From Chloroflexota bacterium (lineage in GTDB: Bacteria; Chloroflexota; Dehalococcoidia; Lucifugimonadales; UBA2962): a stretch of 35,255 bases of DNA. Every line of letters begins with the position of its first letter. Within the stretch, counting starts at the first letter, position 1. The stretch spans positions 1-35,255 of the forward strand of contig PAAV01000042.1 of assembly GCA_002699485.1 (NCBI GenBank), given 5' to 3'. Position numbers and translations under genes: made by a program. This document shows positions 9,691 through 17,603 of the stretch, piece after piece. Below the pieces are notes generated by a model. It saw nothing but the letters and a program-made list of their open reading frames with translations. It searched no databases and was not told the origin of the DNA.

Positions 9691-9948
9691 TTAGTCTTCT
9701 ACGCCGTGCTCTTTAAGGAAATCTATTGCAGCCTGAACAGTGGTAATGGACTCAGCATCTTCATCTGATATCTCTATAGTGACTGAATCAGAACTAAACT
9801 CTTCTTCAAAAGCCATTATTAACTCAACTAAATCAAGTGAATCAGCGTTTAAGTCATCCACAAACGACTTTTCGGGCGTAACGTCTTCAGGCTCAACTCC
9901 TAATTTATCAGCTACGGTGGACTGAACCCTTTCAACTACTGTTGCCAT
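9691..9948 (-). CDS. acpP: Acyl carrier protein
   Basis: Carries growing acyl chains on 4'-phosphopantetheine during fatty-acid synthesis. The 85-residue acidic protein has the attachment Ser37 in [18 protein letters not shown], and a C-terminal helix ending in DFLKEHG. ATG 9948 is preceded by an excellent AGGAGA ribosome binding site, fitting a highly expressed protein. nusB ends 29 bases upstream. Its position after fabD and rpmF recalls the classic yceD-rpmF-plsX-fabH-fabD-fabG-acpP order with several members missing. Confidence 0.97.
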   Translation of the reverse strand: MATVVERVQSTVADKLGVEPEDVTPEKSFVDDLNADSLDLVELIMAFEEEFSSDSVTIEISDEDAESITTVQAAIDFLKEHGVED

Positions 9949-9977
9949 TAATTTCTCCTAAAATTATCAAAAACAAA

Positions 9978-10445
9978 TTATACCTTAACTTTTTTCTCAA
10001 GTATTAGTGATCCTAATACGCCATTAATGAATTTTGGTGATTTTTCAGTACCAAACACTCTTCCAAGGTCTACAGCTTCGTTAATCGCGACTTTAGGCGG
10101 TGTGTCGCTTTTACCAATAATTTCTGCCATCGCTATCCTTAATACATTCTTGTCTACGCTAGGCATTTGCTCTAAAGGCCAGGACGGTGCAAATTTTGAT
10201 ATTAAATCATCTATTTGCTGTATATTTTCGCTAATCATGTTTAATAATTTGGTTGCATAAATCGCTGATTCTTGACAGACATCTTTAGATTTAGATCTTG
10301 CCGCGAGAGATTTTTTTATAGAGTGGCTTGATGTATCTTGTTCAAACAAAACCTGCATAGCTATTTCTCTGGCCTTGCTCCGGGCGCTGAAAGGTTGATT
10401 TGTACTGGAAGCTGCAGTGATTTTCCGTTGTGGCTTTAAGCTCAT
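9978..10445 (-). CDS. nusB: Transcription antitermination factor NusB
   Basis: RNA-binding all-helical protein that, with NusE (S10), promotes rRNA antitermination at boxA. The 155 residues include AREIAMQVLFEQD near residue 26, LISKFAPSWPLEQMPSVDKNVLRIAMAEI, and PPKVAINEAVDLGRVFGTEKSP followed by FINGVLGSL, which are the NusB core signatures. The first 20 residues are a basic, disordered-looking extension. It starts five bases after the fabD stop with no clear ribosome binding site, so translational coupling to fabD is likely. Its insertion between fabD and acpP is unusual. Confidence 0.93.
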   Translation of the reverse strand: MSLKPQRKITAASSTNQPFSARSKAREIAMQVLFEQDTSSHSIKKSLAARSKSKDVCQESAIYATKLLNMISENIQQIDDLISKFAPSWPLEQMPSVDKNVLRIAMAEIIGKSDTPPKVAINEAVDLGRVFGTEKSPKFINGVLGSLILEKKVKV

Positions 10446-10450
10446 TATTT

Positions 10451-11410
10451 TTATTTAAGGGTTAAACCCTGTATTGAATTGAAATTACCAACGGACATGC
10501 TATCAACAGACTTGTCAATCCTCTTCAACATTCCATGTAAAGCATTGCCCGGGCCAATTTCAATAAAACTTGTAATGCCTAATGAAATCATATATTCAAC
10601 AGACCTTTTCCATTGTACGCATTCACAAATTTGAGAAACTAGCTCTTTCTTCAATTGGTTGACAGTGTTAATTGGTTTCGCAGTTATATTTGCTACTATT
10701 GGGGTGCTTGGAACCTGTAAGTTAACTGCATTGACAGCACTTTCGAGACCGTCGCGCGCGGGCTCCATTAAAGCAGAATGAAAAGCGCCGCTGACTTTCA
10801 ATGGCATGGCCCTTTTCGCTCCCCGAGCAGATGCCATATCTAACGCTTGTGCTACTGCAACAATATCTCCACTAATTACTACTTGTTGATCGGTGTTGAT
10901 ATTAGATATGTATGTTCCAGTTTGCCTGGAAATTTCTTCGATAATCACTTCATCTAATCCTATGATTGCTGCCATCGTGCCAGGCTGTAAATTACAAGCC
11001 TCTTGCATTAATCTGCCTCTTTCCTGGACTAACTTAGCTGTGCTACTGATATCGAGAGATTCAGTAATTGCCAAAGCCGTGTATTCTCCAAGACTATGAC
11101 CGGCTACAAAGCTTGGTTGAGGCATATCTTTTTTACCTAATACTTCCTCCATGGCTTTATAGGCGGCTAGACTTACTGCCATTATCCCTGGCTGTGTATT
11201 TCGAGTTAGGGTTAGTTCTGATTCAGGCCCTTCAAATATTAATTTTGAAAGTGGTTGATTAAGAGCATCGTCAATTTCATCGAAAACAAGCTTCGCTGCA
11301 GGAGAGTTGTCATAGAGTTCTTTGCCCATACCAACCACTTGACTGCCTTGTCCGGGGAATAGGAAAGCGAATTTAGTGCTGTTATCGATTGTGGTATTAA
11401 TGGAACTCAT
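10451..11410 (-). CDS. fabD: Malonyl-CoA:ACP transacylase
   Basis: Transfers malonyl from CoA to ACP, supplying the extender unit for fatty-acid synthesis. FLFPGQGSQVVGMGKELY opens the fold, GHSLGEYTAL contains nucleophile Ser106, and SGAFHSALM holds catalytic His211; EIGPGNALHGM closes it. The 319 residues are the normal length. The product serves the ACP encoded two genes downstream, and the malonyl-CoA could come from the AccDA enzyme of the same block. ATG 11410 has only a weak ribosome binding site, and a small hairpin (TTCAA/TTGAA, four-base loop) precedes it. Confidence 0.95.
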   Translation of the reverse strand: MSSINTTIDNSTKFAFLFPGQGSQVVGMGKELYDNSPAAKLVFDEIDDALNQPLSKLIFEGPESELTLTRNTQPGIMAVSLAAYKAMEEVLGKKDMPQPSFVAGHSLGEYTALAITESLDISSTAKLVQERGRLMQEACNLQPGTMAAIIGLDEVIIEEISRQTGTYISNINTDQQVVISGDIVAVAQALDMASARGAKRAMPLKVSGAFHSALMEPARDGLESAVNAVNLQVPSTPIVANITAKPINTVNQLKKELVSQICECVQWKRSVEYMISLGITSFIEIGPGNALHGMLKRIDKSVDSMSVGNFNSIQGLTLK

Positions 11411-11437
11411 GATGTTTTCAGTTCAATTAGTTGAAAT

Positions 11438-11641
11438 TTAAGCTGAATCTAAGCCAGTTTCCACATCGTCGCCAATGACCTGTCGGCCATTATAAAACCC
11501 ACAAGAAGGGCATGCCCGATGTGGTTGTTTTGGCTCATTACAATTTGAACACATGCCGTATGAAGGTTTGGTGAGGCTCATATGGGCTGCCCGACCACCC
11601 TTACGGTATTTTGTTTGTTTCTTTTTAGGAAGAGGAGGCAC
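11438..11641 (-). CDS. rpmF: Ribosomal protein bL32
   Basis: Small protein of the large ribosomal subunit, 67 residues. PPLPKKKQTKYRKGGRAAH is the basic N-terminus. The two pairs CSNC and CPSC form a four-Cys zinc ribbon, followed by GFYNGRQVI, which matches L32. The start is GTG at 11641, with GGAG six bases upstream on the minus strand. It follows the DUF177 gene after 120 bases, the classic yceD-rpmF pairing, and precedes fabD by 27 bases. The last ten residues are a short acidic tail. Confidence 0.95.
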   Translation of the reverse strand: MPPLPKKKQTKYRKGGRAAHMSLTKPSYGMCSNCNEPKQPHRACPSCGFYNGRQVIGDDVETGLDSA

Positions 11642-11761
11642 TTAAATCTCCAAAAGTTTTAATAATCTGTTGTGTGAAATGACCTTATTAAAATGCTAGA
11701 AACTAAGTCTAACACTTTATTCCGATAAATTTTAGCCCAAAATCTTATTTTGCACCTAAGG

Positions 11762-12253
11762 TCAGAAACTCTTTTTGCAGGTGCACTGATGTTGATTTAG
11801 GTTTAGTCCACAATCAATACAAATTCCCGCACAGTCTTCACGGCAAATTGGATTTAATGGAAGCTCTAAGTCTACATGGTCACGTATCGAGGGTACAAGA
11901 TCAAGAATGTTGTCATTTGATATAAATTGACCTTCATCTATGTCAAAGTCATTTGTACTGTATGTGCTCAAATAATATTCCTCATCTATTACGACTGTTA
12001 ATCTACGGCCGTGAGCATTGAGGCAACGACTACAGAGGCAAATAACTTCACAGCTAAGCTCAGCGGTAACCCAGATTCCAGCATCAGTCCGTAACATTTT
12101 TGCAGTTCCGGATAAACTGATATCGCTATCTGGAGCAAGCACAGGGCTCTGTGAAACGCAGTGATTTTTCGACGAGATTAAATTATCCGAGAGCGTATAA
12201 TATTTAGAAGATCCGGGATTTTCTTTAATTAATTGTGCTACGTTGAATTCCAT
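11762..12253 (-). CDS. yceD: YceD/DUF177 family protein (23S rRNA accumulation)
   Basis: Member of the DUF177 family, named for YceD, which is needed for normal 23S rRNA levels in E. coli and plants. Diagnostic marks are two Cys clusters: CLCSRCL in the middle and CREDCAGICIDCGLNLNQHQC near the C-terminus, the second being the family's typical end. A DEEYYLS stretch follows the first cluster. I chose ATG 12253 (163 residues); TTG 12259 would add two. It immediately precedes rpmF, which is the near-universal neighbour of this family. The biochemical role is not established. Confidence 0.88.
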   Translation of the reverse strand: MEFNVAQLIKENPGSSKYYTLSDNLISSKNHCVSQSPVLAPDSDISLSGTAKMLRTDAGIWVTAELSCEVICLCSRCLNAHGRRLTVVIDEEYYLSTYSTNDFDIDEGQFISNDNILDLVPSIRDHVDLELPLNPICREDCAGICIDCGLNLNQHQCTCKKSF

Positions 12254-12372
12254 AAGCAATTTCCAAGTAATATCTGTATTATTAATTGTAGCTTCACATA
12301 AAAAGTTCAGTTTATTGCGTGAAGAATAGGTGCATTGGTTAAAATTGATCTTTCCAAGGACACTTTACAGGA

Positions 12373-12401
12373 TTGACATGTCTAATTGCACCAACTACAT
12401 T
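12373..12401 (+). promoter_or_regulatory. Sigma-70 promoter for the lipoprotein gene
   Basis: A perfect TTGACA (12373-12378), a 17-base spacer and TACATT (12396-12401) point toward the lipoprotein gene and predict a start near 12408 with a leader of about 53 bases. The -35 is embedded in the near-palindrome TTGACATGTCTAA. The other divergent gene, yceD, has no equally clear promoter in this 207-base gap. Confidence 0.6.
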
Positions 12402-12460
12402 TTGGTTTCAGTGCTACATTACATCGTGCTAACATTCTCTTTTACCAAAACTGGTTCTGA

Positions 12461-13738
12461 ATGAAAACTCTACATTTATATAAAAGATCTTTGAGATATT
12501 GCGTAATCATTTTGATTATTGCTGTGGCATTGATCGGCTGCAAGGCCGACCTTGAGGTTGACTCAGGGGTTGAAAAAGACGCAGGAGCAAATGATTTCGT
12601 TTCAGAGAATCTATCAGATATTACTGAATACGAAATTTTGACCACTGAGCAGGTCACGCTGTCTGAAGAGGAACTGCGAACTATTAAAGACCATCTTATA
12701 CAGGCCTCAGGTATAGATACTTTCCGATATTCGATGGATGCAATCATAAAAACAAACGTTGCAGGTATAGATGTAAAGGTTCCTATTTCAATATCAGGCG
12801 AATTTGAACCGGTAGATAAGGCAAAGTCCGTAGTATCTATAAATATGGGATTTGTAGGCACCGATACTTTTAGCGTTGCAAGCGATGGAAAATTGTATTT
12901 TGCGGACTCTATAGATGGTAAATGGACTTCATCGGAAGATACTGGCCAAATTTTTTCAAGTCCAACAGTAATAATAAGCAATATATTGGCAGATTCTGGC
13001 TCACTTGAAGTTGTTTCAAAAGAGCAGTTAGCCGAAGTAGCTTTGCTACACCTAAAAGTTACGAGCATTGAATCATTATTTGGAAATATTGATCAAGAGA
13101 TTAATGCAGATCTTTGGATTAATCAGGATAACTTACGGATATATAAATTTACCCTTGAGGGGCCTGTTTATATGCCTGATATTAAAACATATTTGCCGTC
13201 CCAGATTGATGCCAGGGAAGCAACTATAAGTGCTACCTATGAATTTCATGGATATGAAGAAAAAATCAGCGTAGAGGTGCCGGAAGCTGAAAATTATTTA
13301 GTAAATGGAAAACTGCCCGGGACAAAAGTTTTTGAGCAGGTCAATTTAGTAATTGGTTTTGGGGAATCACACCCTGAGTATAAATCAACTCCTGCCACTT
13401 CGGGCTGGCATTATGGCCAACCTGATGCTCCAGTACCTTGGGGAGTGCATGATGAATTTATACCAGACGAAGTTTTGATTCAAAATTTGGTTCAAGGCGG
13501 AATTGGACTGCACTATAACTGTGATGGAGATTGTCAGGACTTAATAGATGTTTTTACGAAATTTTCTGAACAGTACCCAAAAATAGTCGTGTCTCCTTAT
13601 GGCGGTATGAGTAAGAAGATAGCAATTACAGCCTGGTCATATATTGATGAGATGGACGATATTGATGTTGATCGTATTGAGATATTTATAAAGGCGCATC
13701 ATAACTCAGAAAGAGCTCCTGAACACTTTAAACCATAG
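12461..13738 (+). CDS. Predicted lipoprotein: LppX/LprG-like domain fused to DUF3105
   Basis: A 425-residue exported lipoprotein of unknown function. A basic start, a hydrophobic helix (about residues 14-26) and LIGC give a type II signal with lipid-modified Cys27. After a short acidic spacer, residues 65-285 resemble LppX/LprAFG lipoproteins: a start around LIQASGIDTFRYSM, a long beta-rich stretch, and a region about residues in a sugar- or lipid-accepting fold. Residues 300-415 resemble DUF3105: TPATSGWHYGQPDAPVPWGV, PDEVLIQNLVQGGIGLHYN and a CDGDC pair. LppX-type proteins bind lipids in other bacteria; the DUF3105 role is unknown. It is monocistronic between two minus-strand operons. Domain assignments are from recall of family patterns; a lone DUF3105 lipoprotein with an unrelated N-terminus is the alternative. 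Confidence 0.65.
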   Translation: MKTLHLYKRSLRYCVIILIIAVALIGCKADLEVDSGVEKDAGANDFVSENLSDITEYEILTTEQVTLSEEELRTIKDHLIQASGIDTFRYSMDAIIKTNVAGIDVKVPISISGEFEPVDKAKSVVSINMGFVGTDTFSVASDGKLYFADSIDGKWTSSEDTGQIFSSPTVIISNILADSGSLEVVSKEQLAEVALLHLKVTSIESLFGNIDQEINADLWINQDNLRIYKFTLEGPVYMPDIKTYLPSQIDAREATISATYEFHGYEEKISVEVPEAENYLVNGKLPGTKVFEQVNLVIGFGESHPEYKSTPATSGWHYGQPDAPVPWGVHDEFIPDEVLIQNLVQGGIGLHYNCDGDCQDLIDVFTKFSEQYPKIVVSPYGGMSKKIAITAWSYIDEMDDIDVDRIEIFIKAHHNSERAPEHFKP

Positions 13739-13757
13739 TAGAACAGTTGATTCTACT
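13737..13757. terminator. Possible bidirectional terminator hairpin between convergent genes
   Basis: AGTAGAA (13737-13743), a seven-base loop and TTCTACT (13751-13757) form a perfect seven-pair stem covering the stop codons of both the lipoprotein gene and mcmB. Neither side has a strong T-run, so this may simply block read-through in part. Confidence 0.4.
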
Positions 13758-14155
13758 TAATCAGAAAACGTCTTTTTGATGAATGCTGCGATTTCCTGTG
13801 TTGAGGTTCCAGGACCAAAAATGTTTGCCACGCCCATTTCTTTTAGTTTAGATCGATCTTCTTCAGGGATAATACCGCCTGCAACAATTAGTATGTCGTC
13901 TCTACCCTGCTGAGACAGGCCATCAATTATTTGCTTAAAAAGCTCTATATGAGCACCAGATAAAATAGACAACCCAATTACGTCTACATCTTCATCAATT
14001 GCCGTGGAAACTATCATTTCAGGAGTCTGCCTGATGCCTGTGTAGACTACTTCCATACCTGCGTCACGCAGAGATCGAGCTACAATTTTAGCTCCTCTGT
14101 CATGTCCATCTAGCCCTGGTTTAGCCACTAATACCCGTATGGTCCTTTTAGCCAT
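13757..14155 (-). CDS. mcmB: Methylmalonyl-CoA mutase, small cobalamin-binding subunit
   Basis: The B12-binding half of a split methylmalonyl-CoA mutase, 132 residues. RVLVAKPGLDGHDRG carries the DxHxxG motif with H18 as the lower cobalt ligand; GLSILSGAH and AGGIIPEED complete the Rossmann-like cobalamin fold. It works with the large subunit encoded at 15819-17462. The gene starts three bases after the mce stop codon, so the two are probably translationally coupled. In many bacteria this domain is fused to the large chain; the split form is known from archaea and several bacterial lineages. Confidence 0.93.
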   Translation of the reverse strand: MAKRTIRVLVAKPGLDGHDRGAKIVARSLRDAGMEVVYTGIRQTPEMIVSTAIDEDVDVIGLSILSGAHIELFKQIIDGLSQQGRDDILIVAGGIIPEEDRSKLKEMGVANIFGPGTSTQEIAAFIKKTFSD

Positions 14156-14158
14156 TAG

Positions 14159-14596
14159 CTATCGCCTAGCACTTGTGGAGTCAACCAGCTCGATCAAAAC
14201 TCCACCTGTCGATTTTGGGTGTATAAATGCAATCTCTCCTGAAAGACCGCTTCGTGCGGTTTTATCTATTAAATTAATCCCAGCTTTTTCTAATTTCTGT
14301 AGACTTTGATTGAGATCATCCATTTCAAAACATATGTGGTGGACACCTTCACCGCGTTTTTCTATAAAACTTGCCACGCCACTTGTGTTTTCAAGCGGCT
14401 GAATAAATTCCAGTTGAGATCCACCAACTCTAACTAAAGCAGCCTTGACTCCATGATCGTTTAATTCCACGACCTCAGGGCTGGCAACTCCAAATGTTTG
14501 GACATAAAACATAATGGTTTCTTCTAAATCCGATACTGCAAGCGCAATATGATTAATATGTCGAGCAATGCAGCCCGTTTTACTAGTCTTGCTCAA
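14159..14596 (-). CDS. mce: Methylmalonyl-CoA epimerase
   Basis: Converts (2S)- to (2R)-methylmalonyl-CoA, linking propionyl-CoA carboxylase to the mutase. This is a 145-residue vicinal-oxygen-chelate protein. The metal ligands are expected at H16 in HINHIALAV, the His pair at 86-87 in GEGVHHICFEM, and E136 in LIELVDS. HPKSTGGVLIEL is a typical epimerase ending. The only usable start is TTG 14596, preceded by AGGAG. Its place between the acyl-CoA dehydrogenase and mcmB supports the assignment over glyoxalase I. Confidence 0.92.
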   Translation of the reverse strand: MSKTSKTGCIARHINHIALAVSDLEETIMFYVQTFGVASPEVVELNDHGVKAALVRVGGSQLEFIQPLENTSGVASFIEKRGEGVHHICFEMDDLNQSLQKLEKAGINLIDKTARSGLSGEIAFIHPKSTGGVLIELVDSTSARR

Positions 14597-14624
14597 AATT
14601 TATTTACTCCTGATTTAATACTAG

Positions 14625-14654
14625 TGAAAAGTTGATGTGATAAGCAACTTTTCA
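14625..14654 (-). repeat. 10-bp perfect inverted repeat between acyl-CoA dehydrogenase and mce
   Basis: TGAAAAGTTG (14625-14634), a ten-base loop and CAACTTTTCA (14645-14654) form a perfect ten-pair hairpin. On the minus strand it begins at the TGA stop of the dehydrogenase gene and ends well before the AGGAG of mce. It could be a transcript-stabilising or processing element, or a leaky terminator that sets the ratio of upstream to downstream products. No T-run follows. Confidence 0.6.
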
Positions 14655-15797
14655 TCGATTAAGTAACGACCTTGCTATTAATATTCTTTGAATTTCAGAT
14701 GTACCCTCATATATCTCAGTAACCTTTGCGTCTCTATACAATCGTTCGGCAACATTTGGCGCAAAATATCCGGCACCACCGTGGATTTGTATAGCTTGAT
14801 TCGCTGATTCCACAGCCACTTTAGACGCGAATAGCTTAGCCATTGACGCTTCTGTCTCGAAAGGTTGATTATAATCTGATAGCACTGCAGATCGATAGGT
14901 TAATAAGCGTGCAGCTTCAATTTCCGTGGCCATGTTTGCCAGCATGATTTGGATTGCCTGGAAGTCTGATATTGAATTCCCAAAGGCTCTTCGCTGTTTA
15001 GAGTACTTTAATGAGGCATCAAGTGCCATTTGAGCTATTCCTACTGATTGAGCAGCTATAAGTATACGCCCTATATCTAGGACCTCCATGGTCATATGAA
15101 ACCCTCTACCAGCTTCGCCTATCCTGTTGACACTAGGTATAAATACGTTGTTGAAATTTAATTCGCAAGTAGATGAAGCACGAATCCCAAGCTTGCCTGT
15201 TTGAGGTGTTATTGTGAGGCCTTCACAAGGGGATTCTAAAATGAATGTCTCCAACCCTTTGTATCCTAGACTTGGGTCTCTAGAGGCAACAACGATTATA
15301 ACCCCCGCCTCTTTTGCGTTTGTTATAAAGTGCTTTGAGCCGTTTATTAGGAAACCTCCATCAGTATCAGTGAGTAGCGTTTTAATCGCAGCAACATCAC
15401 TGCCGGCGTCTGGTTCAGTTAATGCTAAAGCGCCCAAGGTGCTTGCAGTAACAAGCTTAGGTAAATATAAAGCTTTTTGTTTGTCACTCCCAAACTTGTC
15501 GATATATTTGGCGCATAAAGATAGATGGCTTGCATATATCACTGCAGTGGATGCACACCCCCTGGCAAGCTCCTCCGTGACGATGGCTAAATGCATATTG
15601 GAGCCCGCAACACCTCCAAAATTTTCATCGATACCAAGCTTAAATAAACCCATATCAGAAACTTTAGATATTACATCGCTAGGAAACTCTTCATTTAAGT
15701 CGTATTTACTTGCATTAGGGAGTATCTCACGTTCCACAAAATCCCTAATTGTGTTTCTGAGAAGTATGTCGTTTTCATTGAAGTAAGGATCAATCAT
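14652..15797 (-). CDS. Acyl-CoA dehydrogenase
   Basis: Flavoprotein that introduces a 2,3 double bond into an acyl-CoA, passing electrons to ETF. The 381 residues have the family's full length and order: an N-terminal helical domain, ALTEPDAGSDVA for FAD and substrate, RRAFGNSISDFQAIQ, IHGGAGY and YEGTSEIQRI. E364 in the last motif is the catalytic base position of short- and medium-chain enzymes. It lies in the mcmA-mce-mcmB operon, so a short or branched acyl-CoA that leads to propionyl- or methylmalonyl-CoA is a reasonable substrate, but specificity cannot be read from sequence. ATG 15797 has AGGG upstream; mcmA ends 21 bases before. Confidence 0.9.
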   Translation of the reverse strand: MIDPYFNENDILLRNTIRDFVEREILPNASKYDLNEEFPSDVISKVSDMGLFKLGIDENFGGVAGSNMHLAIVTEELARGCASTAVIYASHLSLCAKYIDKFGSDKQKALYLPKLVTASTLGALALTEPDAGSDVAAIKTLLTDTDGGFLINGSKHFITNAKEAGVIIVVASRDPSLGYKGLETFILESPCEGLTITPQTGKLGIRASSTCELNFNNVFIPSVNRIGEAGRGFHMTMEVLDIGRILIAAQSVGIAQMALDASLKYSKQRRAFGNSISDFQAIQIMLANMATEIEAARLLTYRSAVLSDYNQPFETEASMAKLFASKVAVESANQAIQIHGGAGYFAPNVAERLYRDAKVTEIYEGTSEIQRILIARSLLNR

Positions 15798-15818
15798 AAT
15801 GGCCCTAATTTAAACTTA

Positions 15819-17462
15819 TTAGAACGGAGAGAATTCTTTCTGTTCCCCAAAAACTTCTCTCAGTGCGTCTGATATTTCACCAACGGTAACGTAATTTTCA
15901 ACAGCATCGATCATTATTGGCATTATGTTTTGGTTGCCTGATGCAGCAACCTTAAGAGTTTCCAACGATTGTTTCACTGCGCTCGAGTCTCGTTCGGACT
16001 TTACTTTAGCTAGTCTTTCGAGTTGAATTCGAGTTTGATTTGGATCGATTCGTTGAATTGGAATAAGTGTAGGATCTTCAGTTTGAAATGAATTGACCCC
16101 TACTACGATCCGCTCGTTACTTTCGATGTCCTGTTGTAATTTATATGCTGAATCATGTATTTCTTTGATTTGGAAGCCCTGTTGCAGTGCGCCTAATGCG
16201 CCCCCTAGATTTTGTATTTGATCGATGTATGTATTCGCCTCATTTTCAATTTGGTCGGTTAGGTGTTCTATGTAATATGACCCCCCTAATGGATCCACAG
16301 TGTCAGTTATGCTGGTTTCGTGAGCTAGGATCTGTTGAGTTCTCAAGGATAATTCAGCAGACTCAGGGGTGGGTAAAGATAGAGCTTCGTCGCGAGAGTT
16401 AACGTGAAGAGACTGTGTTCCTCCCAAAACCGCGGAGAGTCCTTGTAACGCGCTCCTTACGACATTATTGTCTGGCTGCTGAGCAGTTAACGTAACTCCA
16501 GCTGTTTGTGTATGAAAGCGGCACATCCATGAACGGGGGTTTTTTGCATTGAAACGATTTCGCATTATGTTTGCCCACATTCTTCTAGCTGCCCTGAATT
16601 TGGATACTTCCTCGAATAAATCACTTTGGGCAACAAAAAAGAAAGATAATCTTGGTGCAAATGAATCAATATCAAGCCCTGAGTTTATTGCAGCCTGAAC
16701 ATATTCAATAGCATTTGAGAATGTGAAGGCCAATTCTTGTACGGCCGTAGCTCCAGCCTCTCGCATATGGTAACCGGAGATAGAAATCGTGTTCCATTTT
16801 GGGATGTGTGCAGCACAATATTGAAACAAATCAGTAACCAGGCGCATCGAAGGAAGTGGTGGGAAAATATAGGTTCCGCGAGCTATATATTCCTTTAAAA
16901 TGTCATTTTGTACTGTGCCACCAATTTGATCCAAGGAAACCCCTTCTCTTTTTGCAAGCGCTATGTACATCGCCAGTATTATCGATGCAGTTGAATTGAT
17001 GGTCATCGAAGTGGTGACTTTATCTAATGGGATTTCTCTAAATAAAATCTCCATATCTGCTAAAGAGCTTATGGGGACACCCGCTCGACCTACCTCTCCT
17101 ACAGCGAGAGGATGGTCTGAGTCATATCCTGTTTGGGTTGGCAAATCGAAAGCTACTGAAAGTCCGCTTTGCCCACTATCAAGTAGAAATTTATAACGGG
17201 CATTTGACTCTTCTGCAGAAGCCAAACCCGCGTATTGTCTCATTGTCCAAACTTTACCCCTATACATATTAGGCTGTAATCCTCGGGTGTACGGATATTC
17301 TCCTGGATAGCCTAAGTCAGAGGGGTCCGAATCATCTTGATCATATAATGCATGTATCTCAACTCCAGAACGGTTGCTGAACTCGGATTTACGTTCGAGC
17401 CGACGTTTTATAGCGGGCTGAAGCACGTTTTTGATCCAATTGGATTTAGAGCTACTTTCCAT
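15819..17462 (-). CDS. mcmA: Methylmalonyl-CoA mutase, large catalytic subunit
   Basis: The TIM-barrel half of adenosylcobalamin-dependent methylmalonyl-CoA mutase (547 residues), which interconverts methylmalonyl-CoA and succinyl-CoA. [38 protein letters not shown] and [11 protein letters not shown] are family motifs. Y77 in RQYAG, R193 in ARGTYIFPP and H230 in GYHM fall where the methylmalonyl-CoA enzyme has Tyr89, Arg207 and His244, arguing against isobutyryl-CoA or 2-hydroxyisobutyryl-CoA mutase, which change the first two. The cobalamin domain is a separate gene, mcmB. ATG 17462 has AGGA upstream. It is the first gene of mcmA-acd-mce-mcmB. No MeaB-type chaperone or propionyl-CoA carboxylase gene is in the window. 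Confidence 0.94.
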   Translation of the reverse strand: MESSSKSNWIKNVLQPAIKRRLERKSEFSNRSGVEIHALYDQDDSDPSDLGYPGEYPYTRGLQPNMYRGKVWTMRQYAGLASAEESNARYKFLLDSGQSGLSVAFDLPTQTGYDSDHPLAVGEVGRAGVPISSLADMEILFREIPLDKVTTSMTINSTASIILAMYIALAKREGVSLDQIGGTVQNDILKEYIARGTYIFPPLPSMRLVTDLFQYCAAHIPKWNTISISGYHMREAGATAVQELAFTFSNAIEYVQAAINSGLDIDSFAPRLSFFFVAQSDLFEEVSKFRAARRMWANIMRNRFNAKNPRSWMCRFHTQTAGVTLTAQQPDNNVVRSALQGLSAVLGGTQSLHVNSRDEALSLPTPESAELSLRTQQILAHETSITDTVDPLGGSYYIEHLTDQIENEANTYIDQIQNLGGALGALQQGFQIKEIHDSAYKLQQDIESNERIVVGVNSFQTEDPTLIPIQRIDPNQTRIQLERLAKVKSERDSSAVKQSLETLKVAASGNQNIMPIMIDAVENYVTVGEISDALREVFGEQKEFSPF

Positions 17463-17482
17463 TAAATATTCCTATCTGATTC

Positions 17483-17512
17483 AGTCTAAAAATCTAATCT
17501 ATTGCTTGTCAA
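17483..17512 (-). promoter_or_regulatory. Candidate promoter for the mcmA operon
   Basis: On the minus strand TTGACA (17512-17507), an 18-base spacer and TAGACT (17488-17483) are suitably placed upstream of the mcmA ATG at 17462. The -35 is perfect, and the -10 matches at four of six positions. Confidence 0.45.
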
Positions 17513-17531
17513 ATAAGTGTGCTACATTCAA

Positions 17532-17560
17532 TTGACGTTAAATCCAACCACCCATAAAAT
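17532..17560 (+). promoter_or_regulatory. Sigma-70 promoter for ruvB
   Basis: TTGACG (17532-17537), a 17-base spacer and TAAAAT (17555-17560) each match consensus at five of six positions. Transcription would begin near 17567. The -10 overlaps the ATG at 17559, so that codon and the one at 17517 cannot be the translated start from this promoter. This supports the ruvB start at 17604. Confidence 0.6.
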
Positions 17561-17603
17561 GAACAAGCGTTCTAAATTTATTTTATATCCAAGAATTTAT
17601 AAT

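Noticed and set aside
12442-13068. 208-codon minus-strand frame
   Set aside because: Antisense to the lipoprotein gene, low-complexity Ser-rich translation, no recognisable domain.
17517-17603. N-terminal extension of RuvB from the earlier ATG codons
   Set aside because: The -10 of the likely promoter covers this stretch and the extension is not part of the family.
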